Notes: generated by a model not told the origin, from the sequence alone. A DNA stretch of 64,000 nt from Hexactinellida sp. DTS-2022 (GCA_028753945.1 JAPNXP010000001.1:11956501-12020500), one strand, 5' to 3'; shown: positions 23,282-35,553, counted from the stretch's first letter. A program made the numbers and translations.

Positions 23282-23722
23282 CATGGGCGGATCCAGGGGG
23301 GTTTAGGGGGTACCGGTTGCAACCCCCCTTTTGTGTTGAGTGGTAACTCTATCGCATTACTTTGTGAGTTTCCATTCTACCACAGATACTTGTGCTGCAC
23401 CTCATGATAAGAAACACACTATTACAAAGTCCACCGATTAGCTATATAGGATGTACTAATGAGTAGTATCTAAACTAGTATTTGGATAAGATAACTAACT
23501 TTCGCAATAACGCTGTGATACTAGTAAAATAATCAATTGAACAACATAATAAAATTGGATAATAATAGTATGTTTACTAGTCATAAAATGGCATCTAAAA
23601 TCATCTCTAGATGTATGAGGGTCGATTTTTTTCTGGGGGACACGCCCCCCAGACCCCCCTTGGAAATGCTCGCTTATGTATTAACAACCCCCCCCTTTTA
23701 AAAAACTCTGGATCCGTCCCTG
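23282..23722. mobile_element. Element with CGGATCCAG ends, 5-bp duplication CAGGA
   Basis: Left CATGGGCGGATCCAG; right CTGGATCCGTCCCTG. CAGGA lies outside both ends (23277-23281 and 23723-23727). G- and C-runs adjoin the ends. Decayed relatives at about 2790-2875 and 18174-18225. Confidence 0.65.
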
Positions 23723-23954
23723 CAGGATTTCATCCTTCTGTGAGGTGCGCGACTATAGGGACAATAATTTGGATTCTCGCATCTGGAATAACTCTATGCT
23801 CCATAGAGTTAATGCAAATTAACATTCTATTTATAGACATTCAAGCGGATTAATTATTAAAGGCATCTCAATTTAAAACTATATGAAATCCTGAACGACA
23901 ATACAATAGTATTATTCCTTAATGATATTGAGTATAAATGAAATTTTGTATAAA

Positions 23955-24479
23955 CAGTCGACCCGCTTAACTGGGTCACGTTGGTATGAGGATAGTATTA
24001 CCCTAATTGTCGGGAACTCTATTAACCGAAAACATACCTGCCAACCTATTTGAGTCGTATCCCTGTACGGAGCTCCAATTTTCCCCTGTACATTGGAAAA
24101 AAATCCCTGTACACGCGAAATTTTATATCTTGCTCATGTTGGGAAATTACCCTAAATGAGCGAGAGAAACACTATACGCTTGATTATGAATTGTTACTTT
24201 AACAAAATGCTACATTTTGAGAGTAAAGACATTTTTAAGGTGTATTGACTTACAATCATTAATTTTGTCCCGAAATAAAATCCCTGTACAAATCTAATAA
24301 TTCCCTGTACAGAACAGCAAAATGGTTAAAATCCCTGTACCGTACAGGGAATCCCTGTACGGTTGGAAGGTATGCGAAAATATGCTAACAAACTCTAATT
24401 TCGTGACGTAATCTTGTTAATGCAAACCCAATTAAGCTGGGTTCCTTTAACCTGTGGCTCTATTAAGCGGAGTCTACTG
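23955..24479. mobile_element. MITE with CAGTCGACCCGCTTAAC ends, carrying a nested element
   Basis: Left CAGTCGACCCGCTTAACTGG and right CTATTAAGCGGAGTCTACTG are inverted. It is the same family as the compact copy at 49631-49814. The extra length here is the insertion at 24033-24374. Confidence 0.65.
24033..24374. mobile_element. Nested element, CATACCTGCCAACC ends
   Basis: Begins CATACCTGCCAACC and ends GGTTGGAAGGTATG. The 6-bp CGAAAA lies on both sides (24027-24032 and 24375-24380). Interior repeats of TCCCTGTAC. Superfamily not certain. Confidence 0.65.
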
Positions 24480-25260
24480 CACAATATAAATTATCAAAAG
24501 CATGTTAATAACAGAGATAACTTACTTGTTGTCTGAGTTTCAACTAATCAATGACGTTAGTTTTGTTTATAACTGTGATAGAATCTACAAACACAAGTAA
24601 ATACAAGTAAATACAGTACATTAAATAAATAGCAGCATTATCAAAGAGGGAATAACCATTTGAAACCTATAGATTAAGTGAAAGTTTCAGAAATACTAGT
24701 ATACGTATATGTTCGAAAAAGAGTAATTATAAGTAAGACAACTCACAGTAATTAGCTGAGAATGCAAGTATCTCTGATTCGAGCAAATTCCTTTTGTAAT
24801 AAAATTCGTCAAATATAATATGGATACGTTTCCTAGCAAATGATACAAGAATAAAACATTTTATTAAACTAACAGAATACATTGTTGTTAAATTAAGAAA
24901 TACTAACCTTATAAATTGACAAATTAAAATTGTAGAAATTAGATTAATTTCCGAGTTTACACAAATATATTCAATGTGTTAATATGAAAATAGTCTAAGT
25001 TGAGTAGAATTGTATAGAGCCACTAAATCAGCTTATTTATAGATGGATGCAATATGAGACTAATTATAGGAAAGTATTTATGCATATTCCTTCTGTAACC
25101 ATAGACTTAACAAAGTTACTTTTAATATTACTAAGTTGTCTTAATAATAATCTCTAATAAGTAATATAATCTGCCTGCCTAATCTAATACAGTTTCTCAG
25201 AATTATTCTTAAAGTTGTTTAGAATTATTATTTATCTCACACTTAAAAACGTTTTTAATT
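24480..25260. other. AT-rich intergenic, nothing recognisable
   Basis: I see no gene, RNA or repeat family member in this stretch. Confidence 0.4.
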
Positions 25261-25284
25261 TTTGGGTCAAATCGAAGGTACGAA

Positions 25285-25410
25285 ATCCTTAACGTTATAT
25301 CTCCTCCTGAGAGGAAGTACACAGGATAGGGGTATTAGGGGATCAATTCTAGCTTCTATGACTGACTTCAATAAAATATGTATTTATAAAGCTGAATACG
25401 ATGAATATGG
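25285..25410 (+). pseudogene. Actin pseudogene, C-terminal fragment
   Basis: Translation gives ISPPERKY, then, after a frame break, GSILASMTDFNKICIYKAEY followed by DEYGP. This is the actin C-terminus ([24 protein letters not shown]). The same DNA, differently damaged, lies at 51880-51979. It is truncated at its 3' end by the repeat starting near 25408, so the last residues are missing. Confidence 0.8.
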
Positions 25411-26240
25411 GCCTGTCACTGGAAAATTGGTTCCGGAAAAATTGGTCCGGTGGACCAATATTCCATGGAATTTTGGTCTCGGATCAATTTTTTCGGGGCC
25501 CAATTTCCAGTGATAGGCTTATTCATAAATCTTTTGGTCCCAATATGGCGAAAATTTGCCTAGGCTAAAATTCAAGTAAATTCGGTAACTAAATAAACAC
25601 AAACCTCAGAGGGACCAATTTACCACAGAAGGACCAAATTTCCATGAAAATTTTGGTCCCCCCAGACAGGCCTGGGGTCAATTACTCTAAAATGTAATAT
25701 ATTACTATTACTATTACTTATATTTCTTCCTATTACTATTACTATTACAATTACATTATTATAATATGTAATATATTACTATTACTATTACTTTACTATT
25801 ACTATTACTATTACTATTACAAATTACTAGACATTTACTACGACTCTGCTATGATTCAGAATGTCTGAAGTTTATTATTTTAATTGATTATCCCACACAA
25901 ACAAAACATATTATCTAACGTAAGCAAACAACAAATTTTAATAAAACAACTAATTTCAATAAAGTGACAAATTCAAAACGATAATCATCTTGCCTTAAAT
26001 ATATTTTAACAACTTCCTATTTATTCACGAAAAATCAAATAAGCCAGTCCGAATTTATAGAATTGTAATAGATAATTCCTATTACAATAGGTCTATTACT
26101 ATTACTATTACATCCTATTTGAAACACAATTACTTATTACTATTACTATTACTTCTAATCGTTACTAATACAATTACTATTACCCCAGGCCTGCCCCCGG
26201 ACCAATTTTCCAAGGGGACCAAAATTTCCGTGACAGGCTA
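25408..26240. mobile_element. Element with GCCTGTCAC ends, containing (ATTACT)n MITE
   Basis: Ends GGCCTGTCACTGG and TTTCCGTGACAGGCT are inverted. GGACCAA/TTGGTCC words recur inside. The element at 25667-26193 is inserted in it. The outer boundary duplications are unclear. Confidence 0.5.
25667..26193. mobile_element. hAT-like (ATTACT)n-rich MITE
   Basis: Bounded by CAGGCCTGGGGTCAATTACT and CTATTACCCCAGGCCTG. The flanks CCCCCAGA and CCCCCGGA differ at one base, a slightly decayed 8-bp duplication. The interior has long runs of TATTACTATTACT. Confidence 0.7.
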
Positions 26241-26339
26241 AGTATTGTGCATAGGAAATGTATTATGTAACCAAGGAGTATGAATTGTTTGTATAAATAA
26301 TGTTCTAGAAAGGTTATGAGACATATTAATATTCTAAGG

Positions 26340-26475
26340 CAGGGGTCGGCAAACTCCGGCCTAGCTTGTATTCCAGTCCGGCACCACTTCCTAGGACATC
26401 TTGTTTCTTCTGGCCTAGCGCGCCTTCTTAACCCCCTGAAATGGCCTAATAGTCAGAAAAGTTTGCCGATCCCTG
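26340..26475. mobile_element. hAT-type MITE with TSD TTCTAAGG
   Basis: 136 bp from CAGGGGTCGGCAAACT to AGTTTGCCGATCCCTG. TTCTAAGG lies outside both ends (26332-26339 and 26476-26483). Confidence 0.9.
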
Positions 26476-26663
26476 TTCTAAGGTGTAGAATACGTAAATT
26501 AATTAAGTATCTGCTATGCATTCTAAGTTCTAACCGCACATTCAACCTTCTAGCTTTAATTGGGCGATGGGCGAAATGGGACAATTACGTAATAATTTGG
26601 TGTGAAATTCTATTCTATTCCAATTGAATCCCATCTTATTCCCACAGGATTTATTTACTGATC

Positions 26664-27015
26664 CCATAGGCGCAAAGTTTTACAAGTCTGAGGTTAAATT
26701 TGGGGGGGGGGGGGCGAAGCGAGTGTAGCGAGCGATTCTTTCGGGGAATTGATTGTCAAATTGATTGCAACAAATTGATTGCAACAAATGACATTTTTAA
26801 TGAAATATTACATATAATGAAAAGTCGAGTGAGCACTGAGCAGGGTCGAGTGAGCATGCTCATTGGGTCGAGTGAGCATGCTCATAAGTCATAATACATA
26901 GGGTCGAGTCAGCATGCTCATAGGGTCCATGCTCATAGGGTCCAGTGAGCATGCTCATAATACATAGGGTCGAGTGAGCATGCTCATAGGGTCCAGTGAG
27001 CATGCTCATAATAGA
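26664..27015. repeat. Element end with tandem GTCGAGTGAGCATGCTCA units
   Basis: Starts CATAGGCGCAAAG, then a G-run, then GCGAAGCGAGTGTAGCGAGC (self-complementary words). From 26822 there are seven or so units of GGGTCGAGTGAGCATGCTCA. GAGCATGCTC is palindromic. An inverted, shorter copy lies at 48175-48395. Confidence 0.65.
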
Positions 27016-27134
27016 ATGTCGGGTGAGGCGGGAGAGTCACGTGACCCCGTGTAGTCAACTTTTTTGAAATATGCATATCAGTTTTAGAATAAATAACTAT
27101 TTCTTGTATTGTTGTATTTATTTTGTTGGAAAAT

Positions 27135-27258
27135 GCTTTTTACTGTGCCGACTATACTATAGTATAGTGGCCCAGTATTGGTCTTAGTGCCTTGGTTATT
27201 ACTGTGCCGACAATACTATAGTATAGTGGCCCAGTATTGGTCTTAGTGCTTTGGTTAT
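27135..27258. repeat. Two copies of the ACTATACTATAGTATAGT palindrome module
   Basis: About 58-bp units starting TACTGTGCCGACTATACTAT and ending TTGGTCTTAGTGC. The core in the first copy is an 18-bp perfect palindrome. Two more copies lie at 44584-44700 and one near 54650. Confidence 0.75.
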
Positions 27259-27268
27259 TAATATTATT

Positions 27269-28081
27269 ATTGTTATTGGTCCGTAGCCTCTCTACTGACC
27301 AGAGTTTTATTAACTAAGAGCCAAAATTTTCAGAATATGTGTCTCATGGGTCACAGATGTGCACCTGGGGTCACGATTTATTAATTTCGACTTGGGAAAA
27401 TTTTTAACGGGACTTTTAGCTTTTTTTGTCCCATAAGAAAATAAATGCAATAACAAGAAAAAATTTAGAATCATTAGTATCAGAAAAGTATTTTGCAACT
27501 GATAGCTCTTCACGATTTTTTTAATCTGTCCTCATTTTCCCAATAATTAGGCTCAAAGTTGCCACAATTCACCCTTAACTTTCTAAAATCATAAATTCAT
27601 TAATATTCAATTATGCAATTATTTCGTGGTTTCAATGAATAACTATATTTATGAATAATTCAATTAGATTCAGTGTTATTTCGATTCAAGTTATTGTTGA
27701 TATCATAATTACAATAAAGAATTCTAGAATATATGAATAGTTAATTTACATTCAATAGCTATTACTATACAAATCAATTTCTGATATCATAGTTACAATA
27801 AAGTATTCTAGTGTATATGAATAATTCAATTTGATTCAATAGCTGCTACTATATAAATCGATTTCTAATACAATAGTTGTATTAAAGTTTTCTCCTATAA
27901 GAAAATTCAATTTAACTCAACAGTTATTCAATTTCAGAACGATTCTGATATTCAAACAATGGATTAATGAGATGGAATATCTATTTGTATAAATATTTGT
28001 CTATGTGTATGCTTGGTGCCCGAAATGTATTAGAGTGTAAGGGGGGTTTATAACGCATTTATAATGGAAATATAAACTTAA
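27269..28081. repeat. 813-bp direct duplication, copy 1
   Basis: From ATTGTTATTGGTCCG to GGAAATATAAACTTAA this matches 46832-47644 at a constant offset of 19563, with no length change, and every line I compared was identical. The 67-codon minus frame inside (27310-27513) is present in both but looks non-coding. The left neighbour here is the palindrome module; in copy 2 it is a hairpin module. Confidence 0.85.
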
Positions 28082-28582
28082 TCCCCATATATCATTCAAA
28101 GTAAGCGAGTATGCTGATTTCAATTTTAAAACGATGACAGATATACAAACAATGGATTAATGAAATGGAATATCTATTAAATGACTATTCGTCTGTGTGC
28201 GTGTTTGGTGTCCGAATTGTATTAGAGTGATAGGGGGGGGATAATTATAACGCATTTATAATGGAAATATAAACTTAATCCTTTTGTCATTCTAAGTAAA
28301 CAAGTATGCTTATTTCCAATTTTTAACAGTATATTAATATTCAATGGATTAAAGCAAAGTAAATTATATTGGGAATTTGTTTACTTAACTCAAATCACAG
28401 TGGATAACATTGCTCAAATAATTAACTATTTATATAAATTATTATCTATACATAACGAATGAATGGCATTAAACTCAAGGTGGTTCAAGATAGAAATAAT
28501 TTAAAATCAACAATCGTTCCTTTGTACCATACAACTTGTTAAATGAGTCTAAACACTATGAGGCGTTCATAAGATGGCGAAA

Positions 28583-28703
28583 AAATCCAAAATTGCAGCT
28601 GTGACGACAGCATGATCCTTTGGAGGCACTATAAATAAACCACCACCAAAATATAGTGCCACAAAAGGAACATGCGTCGGCACAGGCTGCAATTTTGGAT
28701 TTT
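28583..28703. mobile_element. AAATCCAAAATTGCAGC hairpin module, copy 1
   Basis: About 120 bp, almost wholly self-complementary: AAATCCAAAATTGCAGCTGT..., GGAGGCACTATA in the middle, and ...GGCTGCAATTTTGGATTTTA. It is preceded by ATGGCGAAAA, as in the copies at 45.8 and 47.7 kb. The LRR gene fragment starts directly after it. Confidence 0.8.
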
Positions 28704-28708
28704 ATATT

Positions 28709-28936
28709 TTGTACTACTTGCAAACAAATTTAGATTTCGTTTCCAAAGAGACATTTCCTAGTCTTACATATTTCGATTTAAGCTCTTCTTCTATAACTTC
28801 ACTCGAACAAAGAATTTTTGAGAGACAAAAAGAATTATCCGCAATAACTGGTTATTCTGTTCCATTCCATTGTGTTTGTCGGATGGCATGGATTATTCAT
28901 GTGATTGATAATCTAGGCTTTTTCCTTTACATCTAG
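28709..28936 (+). pseudogene. Truncated LRR/LRRCT fragment of the LRR-EGF family
   Basis: Encodes LQTNLDFVSKETFPSLTYFD and continues through FERQKELSAITGYSVPFHCV to the LRR C-terminal cap, then stops in FFLYI. It corresponds to about residues 275-345 of the intact gene at 40988-42646. There is no signal peptide, no N-terminal half and no EGF part. It abuts a hairpin module, so a transposition- or repair-linked capture is possible. Confidence 0.8.
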
Positions 28937-29655
28937 TCCCCATCTAGTCCCCGAAGTCACATCTATTACATCTAGTTCCCGAAGTCTTCCTATGAGCATT
29001 TTTATCCAAAACACACTTTTTTATTTTTTTTACAATTTTAATTAGTCAGCAATTATCACCTTTAGGTGTGATAAGATTTTTTTAAAATTACCCTTAATGT
29101 AAATTCTTGATAATTTGCTGCAAAATTTCGCAATAATATTGATTAGTACGTACACCGGATATACGTACTAAATTTTCTCTCCCGAGGGGTACGTACTAAC
29201 CGAATTCTACAGTATCGTGAAATAAGTGTAAAGCACGCGGAAATCGAGAGGTACTTCAATAAACTTAAATGATCTATGAATAAGAACTTTATAAAGATCA
29301 GATTATTTGTCCAGGTTGAAAGTAGAAGTGTGTTCTTAAATTACAACGCGGATTTGGAAAAGTTGAAAGATGAATAGGGATTGTCCCTTTTGTGAGACAA
29401 TTTGCAATTTCTTGTAATGAATTTTCATCCATTGGGATTCAATTTCTAATTCACAATATCTTAACAATCAAAATTAGTTCAATCAAAAGACAAGTACAAA
29501 TATAACCAATAATGGAAAGTCATAAAACACATTAGGAATATATACAACTATACATACTAGCAAAAGAAGATGCAATTCTAAAATACTTGCGCATGATTTC
29601 AGAAAACTATGGTACCACTAATAAAGGTAGCAATTCTGACATGCACAGTGCTATC

Positions 29656-31538
29656 CTATAGGAGGAGTGAGAAAAGCAAGAGAGAGACTATAGCGAAAGG
29701 TATCGAATAAGTAAGCTGACTTACTCCGGAAGAGATACAGGGGAATAGACCAGGTAGTGTAGTGAATCCAGGTAAACAGGAAAATGAATAGGAACCAACT
29801 GTGTTAGTGCAAGTAAGCTCGCAAATGTTGGTATCAATGCACTCGTCAATATCTTCACAGAAATGAGGGGGGCTAAGAGTGAATCCTGGTAAACAGGAAC
29901 ACGAATAGGAACCAACTGTGTTAGTGCAGTTATGCTCACAGTAGTTGGTGCCAGTGCACTCGTCAATATCCTCACAGAAATGAGGGGGGTTAAGAGTGAA
30001 TCCAGGTAAACAGGAACACGAATAGGAACCAACTGTGTTAGTGCAGTTATGCTCACAGTAGTTGGTGTCAGTGCACTCGTCAATATCTTCACAGAAATGA
30101 GGGGGGCTAAGAGTGAATCCAGGTAAACAGGAACATGAATAGGAACCTACTGAGTTAGTGCAGTGATGCTCACAGGAGTTGGTGCCAGTGCACTCGTCAA
30201 TATCTTCACAGAAGTGAGGGGGTTAAGAGTGAATCCATGTAAACAGGAATACGAATAGGAACCTACTGTGTTAATACAGTTATGTTCACAGTAGTTGGTG
30301 CCAGTGCACTCGTCTGTATCCACACATAAGTTGTTGGTTGCATTTAGTGTGTACCCATCTCCACAGTCACAGTATGCACTGTCTGCTGTATTAACACAGT
30401 TGCTCTCTGAAGGACAAATTAATGTGTCATTGAAGCAATTATAAGACTGTATTGGACAGTTGACGTAATTGGAACTGTCACTTATTAAGTTCCCATTCAA
30501 GTTAGGAGGGGTTTCACAGGTGCCAGTGACTGTCCAACCAAGATCATTAGCAACGTGACTAACCCATGCCATATCGCAGTCACAATAGAATGGATTATTT
30601 ATAGCATTTAGTGTGCCTAATAGTTTTTGTCTTTCAAAAAACACTTGATCGAGTGTAGTTAGAGAAGGAACGCCTAAATCGATTAATGTTAGACTGGGAA
30701 ATGTCGCTTGGCGAAACGCATCGAAATCTGTAGGTAACGACAAACGAATAGTTATTTGTATCGCAACTAATGGTCCAGATAATGCGTTCTCTTCAAATGT
30801 GAAATTAGTGAAATAGGTATACAAATTCAAATGTGACAAAAGTGGCAAATTAGCAAACTGGTAAGAATAGAGGTGTTGTATTCCATTCAAACTCAAAAGA
30901 TATAGTCGAGTATTATCGAAACTGCTTGGAATAGCACGATACCACTGTGCGTCTTCTGATTGAGTCAATGCTAATCTTCCCAAGTTAGGTAGAGCAAACA
31001 TTGACGGCCAAATGGTTACGACATTAGGTAGCGTAAGGAAGAGGAGTTTTAATTCTCCTAAAGTTGTCGAGTTCAGGTATGGAAAGCAATCGAATACACC
31101 TTTACTAACTTCGAGGTATGTAAGGCTTGGGAAGTGGTTCAACAGAAAACAAGGATAATATACTACACCAGTGACTGCAGTTAAGTACATAACTATTACG
31201 TCATTAAAAGTCCCGTCGATTTCAACCATCATTGTAGTACCATGAAAATACACAAAGAATCTGAGTACTCCATCAGGAATATTGAGTGTGATAGTTGCAG
31301 TAGTCTCCGTCAAATGAACATAAAATCGATTATCAGTTACTCCACTCAGTACTATTTCACCAGCACACTTCTCTATCAGATAGCTTGTCCTGGTTCCGTT
31401 ATCTGCATTGATTTGACAGATACTGTAGGTAGGTTGAATATTACACGATAATTCTGTCTCATCGCAAATCCCATGTACCACAGGGGTATAACTGCAGAGT
31501 AGCAGGAAAACAGGAATCGATAGGATCGATAGAAACAT
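29656..31538 (-). CDS. LRR-EGF surface protein, copy 1 (frameshifted)
   Basis: From ATG 31538: signal peptide ([18 protein letters not shown]), a cysteine-containing N-terminal domain, leucine-rich segments, and an LRR C-terminal cap ([18 protein letters not shown]). One non-calcium EGF ([14 protein letters not shown]) and five calcium-binding EGF units (DTDEC or DIDEC) follow. The units repeat every 117 bp, but the one starting at 30306 and ending at 30190 measures 116 bp. A G5 run near 30216 replaces the G6 seen in its sisters and shifts the frame. Past it the other frame remains open to [11 protein letters not shown] and a hydrophobic end, stop TAG at 29656-29658. That tail resembles a GPI-anchor signal. 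It is either a recent pseudogene or a homopolymer error. Confidence 0.8.
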
Positions 31539-31622
31539 GAGATAATAGAATAATCAAGGAACAAGGTGAAAAGTGAAGTTTATGTAAATAATTATTCAAT
31601 TTGGTTATTGTACTAAACTTAA

Positions 31623-31639
31623 CATTAGTGATATGGGCG
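31623..31639 (-). promoter_or_regulatory. Shared upstream box of LRR-EGF genes (copy 1)
   Basis: On the minus strand it reads CGCCCATATCACTAATG, 85 bp before ATG 31538. Versions lie at 33110-33127, 36528-36544 and 40885-40902, all 79-94 bp before their ATGs. It is the best conserved part of otherwise drifting 5' flanks, so a promoter or transcript-start element is likely but untested. Confidence 0.5.
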
Positions 31640-31744
31640 TAATATAATTGGAAGTCTATGTGATGTCTAGTTATACTCGTGTTTGTGGCTAACAGCAAAA
31701 CAATAATAATATACGATTATATACCTAATATACAATGACGAAGA

Positions 31745-31945
31745 TTTATAGTATAAGATGCACAGTACTAAAATAGTCTGATGGATTTCCGGCCGGCCGT
31801 ACGCGATGGCCTGACTAGACCATTGGTGGTAGCGATTTTAAATTTAGACAGGAGATATAGAATTTTCTGGAGATGATCATCTCGAAGCCCGAATTCTCAA
31901 TTTTGTCCTTGTTCGTCAGTTATATCAAAATTTGTATTCTGGTCT
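31745..31945. repeat. Inverted-repeat arm, left of the LRR-EGF direct copies
   Basis: Contains TGATGGATTTCCGGCCGGCC, then GTACGCGATGGCCTGACTAG. The reverse complement of this ~180-bp segment, with scattered changes, lies at 44222-44420. The pair brackets copies 2-4 and the DNA between them. Confidence 0.75.
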
Positions 31946-33105
31946 AGTGACTCTTTAATAATTCGAATTATCAATTGAAAATATAGAGGTTGTATTTACT
32001 TAAGGATGTTCTTTCTATATATCAATTAAAATGAATAGGTCGCTAATCAATTCTAAGTTTTATTAACGGTTTTTATATAAATCAGTATTCTTCTCCATTT
32101 TGTAAATACTCCTAGTACATTACTGATACTATAGAACATGCTATATACTACTTGATAATGACTGTATTTTATTATACTAGTTGTTTGTAAGTTATCATGT
32201 GCTTCATGAATTCTGCAATGAAAACACTTGGAACATACAGTTTATGATGATCCAATTTTATAACTCAAAATAGTAACGTAAATACTACAAGCATTTCTAT
32301 TTCTATTTGTAATAATTATAATTTAATTAATTAGACGATTCTTATTTAAAATCTTACAATTCAAACAATAATTAAACTATATTAATTTAATTTGAATATT
32401 GAAATTCTATTTAATTAAAACATTGGGAGCGGTCTGTGCAACCAGAAGAAGCACACTCCCATCCCGCCTATGGATTGTTTTTTATTTCCTTATTTTGTAT
32501 GGGCTTTTAGAGACCGTCTCTACATAAGTATAAAGAAGCTATTTATAATTTGTGTTAATTAAGATTTTCAAAAATTATGCCATGTCCTTTTCCATAGCTT
32601 GAAATGAAAGTTGATAACTTGATATCATCACCAAAAAGTTTCGAGTCCCAAGTACTAAGTATATATAAATGGATTCTAGTTAAAAACGTAACCTAATATC
32701 CAATTTTATGGTAGATTTATGGATTGCTATTTGAGATCACTGATCTACATAGAAATTACTACAAATATATAATAGTTCCAGTTTCACAACAATTCTATAA
32801 TAAGAAAAGTATAAGCTAGATAGGATTTCTTTTTTTTGATAGATAGATTATACATTAAGAAATACATGTAAGGTGGATTAGAAGCAATCGAATTATCGGA
32901 TTCACTCGGGACGTCTAGCCTACAAGTTAATAAATGTTAACTTGATATTGGAAACTAGAATAACTTAAATTAATGTACTAGAGCATAAGCCATGTACTTC
33001 ACAGCACAATTAATTCAGTAAAACGCAATAGGCAAATTCCACTAATCCACTATGTTATACTCAGCATTTTTCATTTTTGTAGCAACGTATACTCTTATTT
33101 ATTAC
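31946..33105. other. AT-rich intergenic between divergent copies 1 and 2
   Basis: No gene or clear element seen. Copies 1 and 2 are head-to-head across this interval. Confidence 0.5.
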
Positions 33106-33109
33106 AATT

Positions 33110-33127
33110 CACCCATATCAACTAATG
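33110..33127 (+). promoter_or_regulatory. Shared upstream box (copy 2)
   Basis: CACCCATATCAACTAATG, 79 bp before the ATG, one base longer than in the other copies. Confidence 0.45.
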
Positions 33128-33205
33128 TAAAATTTCCTACATTAACCAGTTTGAATAATTATTTATACAAAACTTATCTTTTAATTTGTCCTTGAGTATC
33201 ATCTC

Positions 33206-34755
33206 ATGTTTCTATCGATCCTATCGATTCCTATTTTCCTGCTACTCTGCAGTTATACCCCTGTGGTACACGGAATTTGCGATGAGGCAGAATTCACTTG
33301 TAATATTGGTGCTTTTAGTTCTTGTTCAATCAGGGGCAGCGCAGCTAATGGTATCAGGACAAGCTACCTTATCGAAAAGTGTTCTGGTGAATTAGCAGCA
33401 TCTGGAAGAACTCATATTAACTTTAGTCTGTTTTTGAAGGGAAATAATGAAACTATCACACTGGATATAGCTGAAGGTATAAACACATTAATTGTGTATG
33501 CTCGTGATACAATCTCGATTGAATTCAACAAGACTCAAATTGACATCCGAACTTTAAGTATAGGTGGACCCAGTCCGTCTGTTGTTATATATTGTCCTTA
33601 TGATTTCTTGAACTATTTCCCAAGCGTTACAGACCTTGTTATAGGCAGTGCTGTATTCGATCGCTTTCCATACCTAACCTCGACAATTTTAACAGAAGTA
33701 CGTCTCGGCTACCTTACGCTACCTAATGTCGTAACCATTCTGCCGTCAATGCTTATTCTACCTAACTTGAATACTTTAGGATTGTTTCAGTTCAAAGACG
33801 CACTGTGGTATCATGCTATTCCCAGCAGTTTCGAGATTACTACTCGTATTGACTATTTATATCTGGTAGGTATAAAACACCTCTATAGTTACCAGTTTTC
33901 TAACTTGACACGTTTGACATATTTGCATTTGTCAAAATTTTTCTATGATTTCACATTTGAAGAGAACGCACTATCCGGATTAGATGGATTGACAGAATTA
34001 TTTACTCGCGACTTGCCAACAAATTTAGATTTGGTTTCCAAAGAGACATTTCCTAATCTAACAAAATTTGATTTAACCTCTTCTTTATACTTTTCTTCTA
34101 TAACTACACTCGATCAAAGCTTTTTTGAAAGACAGAAAGAATTATCCACAATCGTTGCTTTTAATGTTCCATTTAATTGTAACTGTGAGCTGTCATGGGT
34201 TAGTTATGTTGCTAACAACCTCAGTTGGACAGTTGCTGGTGGCAGGTGTGAAACCCCTTCCAGTTTGTATCGAAACTATATAAGTTATAGTTCCAATTAC
34301 GTTAACTGTTCTATCCAATCCTACCACTGTTTTAATGATACTTTCATTTGTCCTTCGAGGAAGACTTGTGTTAGCACAGTAGACAGTGCATACTGTGAAT
34401 GCATAGAAGGATACATACTAAATGCGACCAACAACTTATGTGTGGATACTAACGAGTGTATAGATAACAACATTTGCGAACATAACTGTACAAACACAAT
34501 AGTTCCTATACATGTTCCTGTTTGTCTGGATACACTCTTTACCCCCCTCATTCCTGTGAAGATACAAACGAATGTTCTACTTCAAACACCTGCGAACAGA
34601 ACTGTACAAACACTTTAGGTACCTATACATGTTCCTGTATGTCTGGTTTCACGCTACAGTCAGATATGTCATCCTGTGTATCAGGAGTTATTCAGCTGAC
34701 GGCTCCTATCCTCCTTGCACTCCTCTCTCTACTCTTGCAAGCCTCACTTCTTTAA
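33206..34755 (+). CDS. LRR-EGF surface protein, copy 2 (frameshifted)
   Basis: ATG 33206. Same plan as copy 4: signal peptide, N-terminal domain, leucine-rich segments, LRR cap (FNCNCELSWVSYVANNLSW), one EGF (CFNDTFICPSRKTC) and two calcium-binding EGFs (DTNECIDNNICEHNC, DTNECSTSNTCEQNC). The first frame leaves the family sequence after CTNTI: ATAGTTCC at 34499-34506 has one G fewer than its sisters (ATAGGTTCC). The shifted frame runs to a stop at 34616. The correct continuation is open in the next frame through SGVIQLTAPILLALLSLLLQ to TAA at 34753-34755. A single-base lesion is the only defect seen. If translated as is, it would lose the second EGF and the membrane anchor. Confidence 0.8.
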
Positions 34756-35099
34756 ATCTCGTTAGGACCAACTCTATTATGTTGCAGTGTATTAGAAACT
34801 TCTGTGTGTTCACGAATACACAATGTTTGTTGTGTTCGCGAACACACAGCTTCAAACTTAGTGTATTTAGAACGTCATTAGTTTGTTACTATAAGTATCT
34901 ATGTTATGGGTAGCTAATAGGTCATACTTTGCGATTAACTTATTACCCTAGGCTTACCTCATTAAGAATATCCTTGGATCTTAGCTGATATTAACTATAG
35001 GCAATATAAAAATTCGTGATTTTTACTATAAATCAAAAATACAGCCATTTGTAAATACGCTCCTAATTCTGGTCTCATCTAATTTTCATACGAACAAAT

Positions 35100-35350
35100 C
35101 ACAAATTAATGCTACGGTATAGGAGAGGATTCCAAATTTTCGCGCGCCTAAATCCAAATTTTGCAAAAATCATACTCCAAAAGGAGCATCTCGCGCTCCT
35201 GGATAACCCTTGCACAAGTGTTATAGATGTTTGCGCCCTATTCACTTCATTTGTGGTCAGGGTTTCATCTAGGCGTATTGGAGGCGCGTAATTTAAAAAG
35301 TAAACTTTTCTAGGCGCGCGAAAATCGAGAGATGCTCCCATAGACGTAAT
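35100..35350. repeat. Inverted repeat with TTTTCGCGCGCCT arms
   Basis: TTTTCGCGCGCCTA at 35137 pairs with TAGGCGCGCGAAAA at 35309. Surrounding sequence is also partly complementary. Probably a decayed MITE. No gene. Confidence 0.5.
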
Positions 35351-35553
35351 ACAAATTGAGCATTTTAGGCGCGTGTGAGCGAGCTCAAACTTAATCTAGG
35401 CGCTGGGGAAATTTTGCCAGGATGAAAGCCTGTTTGTGGTAATCAATACGGAAGCAGCGTTTGGTGTCCGACATGTGACATGGGCTAAGAGGTAAATAGA
35501 GAACAACACAAAGTTGTGAGGGTTGGTATTAAAAGGAAGCAAGATGTGTTCCA

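Noticed and set aside
27310..27513. 67-codon frame identical at 46873-47076
   Set aside because: Identity follows from the DNA duplication; composition and lack of context do not support coding.
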